From Rhodospirillaceae bacterium (GTDB lineage Bacteria > Pseudomonadota > Alphaproteobacteria > UBA8366 > GCA-2717185), in the NCBI GenBank assembly GCA_002717185.1, contig PBDC01000058.1, positions 1-8,624 of the forward strand: a stretch of DNA of 8,624 nt, given 5' to 3'. The notes beneath the pieces were generated by a model, which made no database searches, was not told the DNA's origin, and saw nothing but the letters and a program-made list of their open reading frames with translations. A program made the position numbers and the translations under genes. Below are positions 1-6,303 of the stretch, piece after piece; the first letter of the stretch is position 1; the number at the start of each line of letters is the position of its first letter.

Positions 1-175
1 ATAATCCGACTGCCCTAAGAATCGCACTTATCGGTGCTAACATTCGGCGAGGTTTCTGCTAGCCCTAGGAGCATCGTTGATCAGCACCTCCGTTAGGCGA
101 CAGAATTTTCAGAAATCGGAAGAATTAACGCCGATCGTATCGCATGTCGTGTATATGAGGAGCTTGGTGAACTTT
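1..175. other. Left-edge spacer, no intact gene
   Basis: No open frame of useful length reaches in from the left edge on either strand. Plus frame 3 from base 3 reads 19 codons to a TAG at 60-62, including the string LRIALIGANIRR. This faintly recalls the N-terminal nucleotide-binding strand of shikimate dehydrogenase-like or other Rossmann proteins, but it is too short to assign. The stretch also lies downstream of the aldo/keto reductase gene and should hold its terminator. I see only an imperfect A/T-rich inverted repeat around 104-126, not a clear hairpin with a T-run. Confidence 0.4.
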
Positions 176-1204
176 CTATGACGTGCCAATGCTGAGCAGG
201 TTGACCACAGGCTTGTAGGGCTCTTCCATGTAATTGATCTCGTCTTCCGGTAGGTCAATCTCAGTCGCGGCGACGAGTTGATCGAGCTGACTAATCTTAG
301 AAACGCCGACAACGGGCGCGGTTACTTCGGGCTTGCTGAGCAGCCATGCAACAGCAACTTGGGCCGGCGTGTGGCCGAGCCGCTCCGCGACCTCGACGAC
401 CCGCTCTGCAATGACAAAATCCATCTCACCAAGATAAAGACCCTCCGTACGCTCGCGATCCTTGCCCTTGCTGCGTGCCGTACTGCCAGCGTCAAAGCTA
501 CCATTATAGTTCCCCGTCAGGATGCCGCGCGCTAACGGTGACCAAGGCATCAACGCGACGCCAGTTGCCGCGCAATAGGGGTTCATCTCGCGCTCTTCCT
601 CGCGGTATATCAAATTGTAGTGATTTTGCATCGAGACAAACTTGGTCCAACCATGCTGTTCCGCTGCCATCTGTAATTCGGTGAACTGCCAGGCGAACAT
701 TGACGAAGCGCCGAGATATAGTGCTTTACCCGCCTTCACCACATCATGCAGCGCCTCCATCGTCTCCTCGATTGGTGTCGTGGTTGCGCCAAGCCGCCCA
801 TGTGGGTGACGGTGGATGATCAGCTGGTCGACATAGTCAAGGCCAAGACGCTGTAGGCAGGCATCAACACCTTCTATCACATGTTTGCGCGACAGCCCGA
901 CCTGGTTGGGACCCGGCCCCATTGCCGCAGAGACCTTAGTCGACAGCACGAACTGGTCTCGTGGTGCCAACTCGCGCAGCAACGATCCAACGACTTCCTC
1001 GCAGGCACCCAGCCCATAAACATCAGCACAGTCAAAGGTGAACAACCCATGATCGAGGGCTGCCTTAAAAATCGGCCGTGCCTCGTCGAGTGTCAGCGTC
1101 CAGTCACCCTGATGACCACGTCCCGGCTGGCCAAAATTCATGGTCCCCAGCGCCAACCGTGAGACGCTTAACCCGCAATTGCCGAGCTGCACCGCTTCCA
1201 GCAT
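176..1204 (-). CDS. Aldo/keto reductase family oxidoreductase
   Basis: A 342-residue NAD(P)H-dependent reductase of the aldo/keto reductase superfamily, expected to be a cytosolic (alpha/beta)8 barrel that reduces aldehydes or ketones or oxidises the alcohols. The family tetrad is visible: Asp58 and Tyr63 in FDCADVYG, Lys90 in LSTK and His131 in LIIHRHPHG. Further family marks are LGTMNFG near residue 19, LGASSM near 164, SMQNHYNLI near 191, MPWSPLARGILTG near 219 and the C-terminal cofactor-binding stretch APVVGVSK near 296. Length is normal for the YghZ/AKR11-like branch. The ATG is supported by AAGGAG (plus-strand CTCCTT, 1212-1217) 7 bases upstream. It is transcribed away from the TauD-type gene across a 115-bp spacer, so the two may share control. 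The substrate is unknown; processing an aldehyde or ketone made by the neighbouring oxygenases is an inference. Confidence 0.93.
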   Translation of the reverse strand: MLEAVQLGNCGLSVSRLALGTMNFGQPGRGHQGDWTLTLDEARPIFKAALDHGLFTFDCADVYGLGACEEVVGSLLRELAPRDQFVLSTKVSAAMGPGPNQVGLSRKHVIEGVDACLQRLGLDYVDQLIIHRHPHGRLGATTTPIEETMEALHDVVKAGKALYLGASSMFAWQFTELQMAAEQHGWTKFVSMQNHYNLIYREEEREMNPYCAATGVALMPWSPLARGILTGNYNGSFDAGSTARSKGKDRERTEGLYLGEMDFVIAERVVEVAERLGHTPAQVAVAWLLSKPEVTAPVVGVSKISQLDQLVAATEIDLPEDEINYMEEPYKPVVNLLSIGTS

Positions 1205-1319
1205 AAACTCTCTCCTTAATCTGAACTGGCGCGAAGCTACGGCCCCACGCAGGCCTGCACAATGGCAAGTCTTGGCGTAGAGAGAAATATTTAGGAAACT
1301 AGGCCAAGAAAGGGCAGCA
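1205..1319. promoter_or_regulatory. Divergent promoter region, reductase / TauD-type gene
   Basis: This 115-bp spacer separates two divergent starts, so it must carry a promoter for each direction. Shine-Dalgarno sites are visible at both ends: AAGGAG for the leftward gene (1212-1217) and AAAGGG (1309-1314, 5 bases before the ATG) for the rightward gene. I cannot find a -35/-10 pair close to the sigma-70 consensus. An AT-rich patch at 1285-1293 is the likeliest -10 zone for the rightward transcript. A 10-bp palindrome lies near the middle. Confidence 0.5.
1249..1258. repeat. Perfect 10-bp palindrome in divergent spacer
   Basis: GCAGGCCTGC is its own reverse complement and lies near the centre of the reductase/TauD intergenic spacer. 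That is a reasonable position for a regulator that controls both directions. No regulator gene lies in the window. A palindrome of this length could arise by chance in a spacer this size (roughly one time in ten), so the operator call is a guess. Confidence 0.2.
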
Positions 1320-2381
1320 ATGACAACACTACAACCCCATCATGGCGAAGTAGCTTGGCTGGGTCCGGCGATAGCCAAAAGCAAGGATTGGACCCACACC
1401 CTCACGGCAGGCGAAATTCATGAACTGGAAAGCATCGCGGACGCGGTCGATGGTCAGGACATTGCAACACTGGGGGCGAACGATTTCAGCTTGCCGGCGC
1501 TCGATCCGGTCTTGTCACACATCCGACGGGATATTGTCGATGGTCGCGGATTCGCTTTGTTGCGCGGTCTACCGGTTGCCGATTGGTCCCTAGAGCGAAC
1601 GGCTGCGGCCTATTGGGCCATCGGCACTCGCATTGGAGTGCCAGTCGCACAGAACAAGGTCGGTAGTATTCTAGGGCACGTAACAGATATGGGCGGCGAT
1701 GCGAATCATCCCAACCAACGCGGTCATCAATCCGCCGACTCCCTGCCGTTTCATAACGATATAGGGGCAGAAATCGTCACGCTGCTCTGTCTACGCGGTG
1801 CCAAGTCTGGCGGCGAGTCTGGGATCGTGAGTGCTGCGGCGCTGTGGAATGAGTTGCTCGCAACCCGACCAGACCTAGCAAACGCCCTCACTCATCCGTT
1901 TTATTTCGACCGCCGCAACGAGGAAGTCGCAGGGCAAAATCCTTGGTACGAATTGCCCATTTTCATGCCAGTGGATGGACGGGTTGTTGTCAGCTACGTG
2001 CCGCGCTTCATTCGCAGCGCTCAGCGGTTCGAACAATTGCCGCGCCTGACCAAAATTCAGCACGAAGCTATTGATCTAGTGCAAACCCTTGCGGACGGCT
2101 CGCGCTTCAAACTGGAGATGGATTTCCAGCCAGGCGATATCCAACTGGTCAACAATCTGGTGCTACTACATAGCCGCACGGAATATGAGGACTGGCCAGA
2201 GCCCGAGCATCGGCGCCACCTGCTCCGCCTGTGGCTTAGTATACCAGACGGTTGGCCTATGCCCGATGCTTTTCACGCCCGCTACGGTACCGACCCAAAG
2301 ACTGGCCGGCCACAGGGCATCAATTTACCGCCAGGAGTAACGTTCAACGCACCACTGATACCGCCAGATTTGCGAACCTAG
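1320..2381 (+). CDS. TauD/TfdA family 2-oxoglutarate/Fe(II) dioxygenase
   Basis: A 353-residue cytosolic non-heme iron oxygenase of the TauD/TfdA (PF02668-type) fold. Such enzymes couple decarboxylation of 2-oxoglutarate to hydroxylation of a substrate. The iron triad is readable: His145 and Asp147 in LPFHNDIGAE, and His284 in NNLVLLHSRTEYED. Arginines for 2-oxoglutarate binding follow about 14-19 residues later in EHRRHLLRLWL (Arg298, Arg299, Arg303). The spacing resembles that of TauD. Other family signs are GRGFALLRGLP at 75-85 and FQPGDIQLVNNL at 269-280. A tail of about 40 residues follows the core, containing MPDAFHARYG and a proline-rich end. This form is common among the longer TauD-like proteins of unknown substrate, so taurine should not be assumed. 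The start is supported by AAAGGG 5 bases upstream. It is the first gene of a forward run with a di-iron hydroxylase and a broken Rieske oxygenase, suggesting a shared oxidative pathway. Confidence 0.9.
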   Translation: MTTLQPHHGEVAWLGPAIAKSKDWTHTLTAGEIHELESIADAVDGQDIATLGANDFSLPALDPVLSHIRRDIVDGRGFALLRGLPVADWSLERTAAAYWAIGTRIGVPVAQNKVGSILGHVTDMGGDANHPNQRGHQSADSLPFHNDIGAEIVTLLCLRGAKSGGESGIVSAAALWNELLATRPDLANALTHPFYFDRRNEEVAGQNPWYELPIFMPVDGRVVVSYVPRFIRSAQRFEQLPRLTKIQHEAIDLVQTLADGSRFKLEMDFQPGDIQLVNNLVLLHSRTEYEDWPEPEHRRHLLRLWLSIPDGWPMPDAFHARYGTDPKTGRPQGINLPPGVTFNAPLIPPDLRT

Positions 2382-2498
2382 CTCGGTCTGGCGTATTGGC
2401 GGCAGCAGCCAAACGACCCCAAATTAACCGGGTGTTTTTCCTGCCGAAGTTTATCTGTCCTATCACCACTGTCGCAGCAGCGATGGGAAGGAAACGAC

Positions 2499-3329
2499 AT
2501 GTCCGTTAGTAACGCGGAGCGCGAACAGCGCCTGAAACGCCAGAATATGTACAAACAGGAATTCCACGAAAAAACGCCAAGCTGGTATCGTGGCGAGTAT
2601 CACCTGGGTGTGATCCTAGCAGTCACGTTGGGGACAATTTGGTTCTGCGTAGCGCGAATCTATGAAATAACCGTCTGGGAGTGGTTACTGTTCGTTCCGA
2701 TGTTTTTTGTCGGCAACTGGGTCGAATGGGCAGCGCACCGTTATATCCTACATCGACCTTGCCCAGGACTGCGCATGGCCTACAAGCGGCACTGTTCGGT
2801 GCATCACCAATTTTTCATTGATGCGGATTTGACGTACAACGGCCAGAAGGAGTGGCGGGCCCTACTGTTCCCACCCTTTGCATCGGTCGGTTTCATCCTA
2901 GTCGCCATCCCACCGGCGCTAATCCTCGGTTGGCTGTGGAGCCCCAATGCCGGGTATCTGATCGTCGCTCAGATGTCGGGATATTACCTAATGTATGAGG
3001 GACTGCATACGATGTCGCATCTAGACGATGCAAAACACACCTATCTGACACGTTTGCCGCTGATCAATACGGTGCGCCGGATGCATCGCGAGCATCACAA
3101 TCTCTCGAAGATGCAGACCACAAACTTCAATCTCACTTTCCCGATCTGCGACGCGTTGTTTGGTACCAGCGACCTCGATCGCAGTTTCTTTGGTACGCTG
3201 TTCAACGGTGCCAGCGACCGGCACGAAAGCGCCCTGGACGGCGATGCGCTAGAGGCGCCACCACAAGAATTTTACGGCGATCTCGAAGACTATTACGGAC
3301 AGGTGGACAAGGCTTCAGCTGGCGTATGA
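2499..3329 (+). CDS. Fatty acid hydroxylase / sterol desaturase family membrane protein
   Basis: A 276-residue integral membrane protein of the fatty acid hydroxylase superfamily, which uses a histidine-bound di-iron centre to hydroxylate or desaturate lipids, sterols or carotenoids. The histidine boxes are intact and in order: HRYILH (80-85), HCSVHH (98-103), HTMSH (170-174) and HREHH (196-200). Hydrophobic segments lie near 36-53, 61-76, 122-146 and 151-168, with a charged N-terminus and an acidic, probably cytosolic C-terminus after 225. All metal-ligand positions seem present, so the enzyme should be active; the lipid substrate cannot be deduced. The ATG is supported by AAGGA (2488-2492) with 6 bases spacing. 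The gene lies 117 bp after the TauD-type gene and 19 bp before the Rieske pseudogene, in the same direction. Co-transcription with the pseudogene ancestor is very likely. Co-transcription with the TauD-type gene is plausible because the gap holds no convincing terminator. Confidence 0.9.
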   Translation: MSVSNAEREQRLKRQNMYKQEFHEKTPSWYRGEYHLGVILAVTLGTIWFCVARIYEITVWEWLLFVPMFFVGNWVEWAAHRYILHRPCPGLRMAYKRHCSVHHQFFIDADLTYNGQKEWRALLFPPFASVGFILVAIPPALILGWLWSPNAGYLIVAQMSGYYLMYEGLHTMSHLDDAKHTYLTRLPLINTVRRMHREHHNLSKMQTTNFNLTFPICDALFGTSDLDRSFFGTLFNGASDRHESALDGDALEAPPQEFYGDLEDYYGQVDKASAGV

Positions 3330-3348
3330 GGGACACTTTACGAGGGAT

Positions 3349-4009
3349 ATGTTTCTGAAAAAATTGACGCTAGGCCGCACTATGGTCCCAGGATCCAGAA
3401 GATACTCCTCTAAGCCATATCTTGTTGAACGAGTCCGTTGTGCTGTTCTGGCAAGCGGATGCTGCGCCCGCCGACCTCACTTACCGCCATTGCCATCACG
3501 CGGCACCGTTGTCGCGCGGCCGGTGTATCGGCAACTATCTGGAATACAGCCATCACGGTCTGCAGTTCGATGCCAACCGCACTCGCGCAATAATCCCAGG
3601 ACAAAGCGTGGTTCCACCTGATGCCAAGTTGAGAAGCTACACGGACCACCAAACGCAGAAGACGGCTTAGATTTGCATGCTGCGACCGTTGGCACCCGCG
3701 CACCAGAAGGCGCGCGCAGTCAGGGTCTTCCAATCTGGTCGACGGAGTTGTTGACCCCAGAAACCGATCGCAGGACCTGCTACCATTGTGGTACGCACAA
3801 AATTTCTACCTTGGTGGTAACGTCCCGATCGAGACGCTCTACAAAGGCTCCCGCGACACATTCTAAAAAATGTGACAATGGTTGATACGCAACAGATAAC
3901 CCTGGAAAAATTCTCGCTCGGCAGGTTGATCCATTTCACCGGCGACGGCCCACAATTACAGGTACGCTGAATGAGCGAGCGATTAATCACCGCAGAGACA
4001 GTGGCTTAG
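3349..4009 (+). pseudogene. Degenerate VanA-like Rieske oxygenase
   Basis: No long ORF survives, but pieces in three frames line up in order with a VanA-type Rieske [2Fe-2S] oxygenase alpha subunit. (a) ATG at 3349 gives MFLK. (b) Frame 2 from 3374 gives AALWSQD, ILLNESVVLF, CHHAAPLSRGRC, HHGLQFD, IIPGQ and VPPDAKLRSY up to 3640. (c) Frame 1 from about 3645 gives GTRAPEGARSQG and LLTPETDR. (d) Frame 3 from about 3786 gives LWYAQNF and ETLYKGSRDTF. (e) Frame 2 from about 3866 gives MVDTQQ, LQVR, then TGA (3968-3970), then SERLITAETVA and TAG (4007-4009). Damage includes TGA at 3365 and TAG at 3371, several frameshifts, and a junction near 3640-3645. That junction skips about 100 residues where this family keeps its mononuclear-iron histidines. 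The first Cys of the second Rieske motif (CxYH in the family) is now Tyr (TAC, 3545-3547). The remnant is about 220 codons against roughly 330-350 normally. It starts 19 bp after the hydroxylase gene, with a GAGGG-like ribosome site, so it was the third gene of that operon. No VanB-like reductase gene is present. Confidence 0.85.
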
Positions 4010-4013
4010 GCCA

Positions 4014-5168
4014 TTAAAGTTCCGACAGCCGCGGCAGAACTTCTTGGCTGAATAAGGTCAGGTTCCCTACCGTATCCTCGTGGCTGATATGGCCGCCCTG
4101 GCCCATCATCAGCAAATGGCCAAGGCCACCGACATGGTGGTTGAACTCCTTGATCTGTTTAAAGACCGTATCGGGATTACCAGCAAAAGCGACGCCGGCA
4201 TTCACGAACTCATCGACTTTGCCGGTTTGCATCACGAATTCACCGCCATCCCGAAACGGAATCATTAGCGGCCCGCGGTTTTGCAGCTTCTGCGCCGTCA
4301 CCTCGTTCGCCGTATAGCCTGGCGGAAACCAAAACTGGGCCGCCGCGCGCGGCGTGGTGCGGCTGTAGTCGAGGATCTGATGCGCCCGTCGCTTGCCCTC
4401 CTCGTCCGTCTGGCCAACCCCGACAATGGCAAGGTAGGCGAAGCGATCCTTAGTCGCTTCCTTGCCCGCCCCAATAGCCGCTTTTCGGTAGCTTTCAAAA
4501 ATTTCCGGCGTCCGTAGATAGCCTGTATTGAGCGACGCTATCACATGACCTCGCGCACCCCCTTCTGCCGCGGAACCCGGGCTCGCCACCGTCATCCAAA
4601 CCGGCGGATGCGGCTGCTGATAAGGTCGTGGCCATACATTCACCTGACGGTACTGAAAATGCTGACCCTCCCAGTTAAACGGCCCGTCATGGGTCGTCAG
4701 CGCCTTGAGGATTAGATCATGCGCTTCCCAAAACCGTTCCACCAAGGTTGCCGGATTGCTGTTAGCCGGCGACACCTCGAAAGGTGCCCCCTTCACAAAA
4801 CCCATTTCCAGCCGGCCACGCGAGATTACGTCAATCATAGCGTATTCTTCCGCAACTCGGACCGCGTCCATTCGATTGGCAATTGGCATACCGAGACACA
4901 GTAAGCGCGCCGTCTTGGTCTCCCGAGCTAAGATTGCCATCGGGATCGTGCAAACAGAGGTCGTGCAGGTCGCCGTGGTGTGATGCTCGTTCACCATGAT
5001 GTTGAGACCGATTTCATCGCACAACGCCCACTCGTCCAAATAGCGGTGATAGAGGTCGGCGCCGATCTCCGGGTCGTATACACGGCTTGGGATCACGTTG
5101 CGCAAAGAGTTACCTAGTTCCTCCCATCCTGGATGGTAGGCCATCTCACTGAAATGCCAGACTTTCAT
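4014..5168 (-). CDS. LLM class (bacterial luciferase-like) flavin-dependent monooxygenase
   Basis: A 384-residue cytosolic TIM-barrel enzyme of the luciferase-like monooxygenase family. Members use reduced FMN or F420 and usually insert oxygen into, or oxidise, small organic substrates. Visible marks are the N-terminal strand MKVWHFSEM, NEHH at 60-63 (the LuxA-like EHH element), the repeated small-residue stretch LLCLGMPIANRMDAVRVAEEYAMID cut by the family around 89-113, then SRGRLEMGFVKG (116-127), VWPRPYQQPHPPVW (178-191) and a C-terminal AFAGNPDTV / MMGQGG segment. Length is typical of the longer branch. AGGAG lies about 9 bases before the ATG, inside the end of the upstream hydrolase gene, and the gap between them is only 4 bp, so translation is probably coupled. 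The gene ends 4 bp from the convergent Rieske pseudogene. In an F420- or FMN-using pair with a hydrolase, a Baeyer-Villiger or side-chain oxidation followed by hydrolysis is possible but unproven. A separate flavin reductase is not seen. Confidence 0.9.
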   Translation of the reverse strand: MKVWHFSEMAYHPGWEELGNSLRNVIPSRVYDPEIGADLYHRYLDEWALCDEIGLNIMVNEHHTTATCTTSVCTIPMAILARETKTARLLCLGMPIANRMDAVRVAEEYAMIDVISRGRLEMGFVKGAPFEVSPANSNPATLVERFWEAHDLILKALTTHDGPFNWEGQHFQYRQVNVWPRPYQQPHPPVWMTVASPGSAAEGGARGHVIASLNTGYLRTPEIFESYRKAAIGAGKEATKDRFAYLAIVGVGQTDEEGKRRAHQILDYSRTTPRAAAQFWFPPGYTANEVTAQKLQNRGPLMIPFRDGGEFVMQTGKVDEFVNAGVAFAGNPDTVFKQIKEFNHHVGGLGHLLMMGQGGHISHEDTVGNLTLFSQEVLPRLSEL

Positions 5169-5172
5169 TGCA

Positions 5173-5943
5173 TTATTCTCCTATGCCGGCGCAGGGCCCA
5201 GCGGCCAGCGCGGCGATTGTCTCGTCCAGACACTCAATCTGCGGATAATGACCCGCGCCATCCAAAATATCGATCCTGGCATCTGGGAGGCGTTGCAACA
5301 GGCCCTCACCTAGTGCCGGCGCGGTGAACCCGTCCACAGCCCCCCAAATCAGATGCACGGGCATCGTCACCCGATGCAGCCAGAGTGCTAGGGAAGGGTT
5401 GTGTAGATAGGGTTTCCAACCAAAATAAGCTAAAAACTGCCGATCGCGCGCGACGGCGATGAGTTCTTCTTCAGAAAAAGCGCCGAGATCCGGTTGCACG
5501 CCCGTGAACAAGCAGCTCACAGCTTGATCGTCGGGCAGAGCCGAAAGGTCAGCAAAATCACGATCGTCACGTCCACCGAGCTTTACACCCAACGGCGCAA
5601 TTAGACCCAGCGCACGCAGCCGTGCCCGATCGCGCACCGCCATCTCAAGCGCGATCCAACCGCCAAAGGACGCGCCAAGAAGTACCACGGATTCGAGATC
5701 CAGCCGCTCGAGCAAATCGTGATACAGGTAAGCGATATCACCAACTTTCCTGAACTCCGCTGGCGGACGCCGACCGTCGAAGCCCGGATGCCGCGGCGCG
5801 TAAACCGTCCACCTCTCGGCAAGCTTGGCCACAAACGGCTTGTGGCATTGCCAATAATGTTCTGGATGCAGATAGAGCAGTGGAGGACCATCGCCGATCA
5901 CGTCAACCCCGAGGTCGACCCCGGCGATTTCAAAATGTTCCAT
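5173..5943 (-). CDS. Alpha/beta fold hydrolase
   Basis: A 256-residue cytosolic alpha/beta hydrolase of the size common for esterases, epoxide hydrolases and ring-cleavage product (C-C) hydrolases. The triad can be read: nucleophile Ser92 in the elbow GASFGGW, acid Asp204 in IWGAVDGFTAP and base His232 in DGAGHYPQIE. LHPEH at 25-29 supplies the oxyanion-side loop, and APRHPGFDGRRPP at 49-61 is the usual G-F-G/D loop. No signal peptide is seen. The ATG is well supported by AGGAGG (plus strand 5955-5960) 11 bases upstream. The gene heads a two-gene unit with the luciferase-like monooxygenase 4 bp downstream, which suggests it acts on the same compound, perhaps cleaving an ester, lactone or C-C bond after oxidation. 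The exact reaction cannot be told. The last dozen residues (AAGPCAGIGE) look like an unstructured tail. Confidence 0.9.
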   Translation of the reverse strand: MEHFEIAGVDLGVDVIGDGPPLLYLHPEHYWQCHKPFVAKLAERWTVYAPRHPGFDGRRPPAEFRKVGDIAYLYHDLLERLDLESVVLLGASFGGWIALEMAVRDRARLRALGLIAPLGVKLGGRDDRDFADLSALPDDQAVSCLFTGVQPDLGAFSEEELIAVARDRQFLAYFGWKPYLHNPSLALWLHRVTMPVHLIWGAVDGFTAPALGEGLLQRLPDARIDILDGAGHYPQIECLDETIAALAAGPCAGIGE

Positions 5944-6303
5944 AGAGCCTACGCCCTCCTACTTGCCGCGCGCCTTCCAAACCAGCCTATAATGCGTCAT
6001 GCGCACCGGACCAGCCTTTGAACGCCTCCAATTCCTCTCCTTTAAGGTTAGAATGTCAGACCCACTCGCGCCAATCCAAGACACGTTTGACGAATAAATA
6101 GGCAGTCACCAACGAGGTTCCGCAGAAACAAATTTAAATTTTATGAAAAAAAGGAAACGCCACCTTTAATGTCGGCGCGCGTTATATCGGAATATCCAAG
6201 CGCCTAATTTGCATTCGGAAAAAGTGGGCTCACTACTTGCTTTAACAGTTGGATATCACAGAGCGGCCCCCCAACACTTCATTCAGAAATTTATACTCTC
6301 CAG
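5944..6303. other. 360-bp spacer with hydrolase leader region
   Basis: No conventional gene is visible. Because both flanking genes are on the minus strand, it should hold the end of the ChaC transcript and the promoter of the hydrolase/monooxygenase unit. It is AT-rich around 6120-6170, including the 12-bp palindrome AAATTTAAATTT (6130-6141) and an A-run at 6146-6152. Near the hydrolase there are two tiny minus-strand frames. One is a TTG-initiated 14-codon frame (6029-6031 down to the stop at 5987) behind AAAGGAG. The other is a 13-codon ATG frame (start 5998-6000, stop 5959-5961) whose TAG leads into the hydrolase Shine-Dalgarno. I found no promoter close to consensus and no strong terminator hairpin. 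The spacer also marks the border between the accessory oxidative block and the core genes. Confidence 0.45.

Noticed and set aside
881..1162. 93-codon plus-strand frame inside the aldo/keto reductase gene
   Set aside because: It is antisense to a gene whose catalytic residues are all recognisable, and its translation resembles no protein family.
1263..1276. TGGC...GGC pair resembling a sigma-54 promoter before the TauD-type gene
   Set aside because: The GG and GC elements are one base too close, and the -12 element is TGGC, not TTGC.
2416..2438. ACCC/GGGT hairpin followed by a T-run after the TauD-type gene
   Set aside because: The stem is only 4 bp with a 10-base loop, too weak to call a terminator.
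3410..3990. Two 107-codon minus-strand frames in the 3330-4013 gap
   Set aside because: Their translations are low in logic and Arg/Cys-rich, while the plus strand gives clear Rieske oxygenase homology over the same bases.
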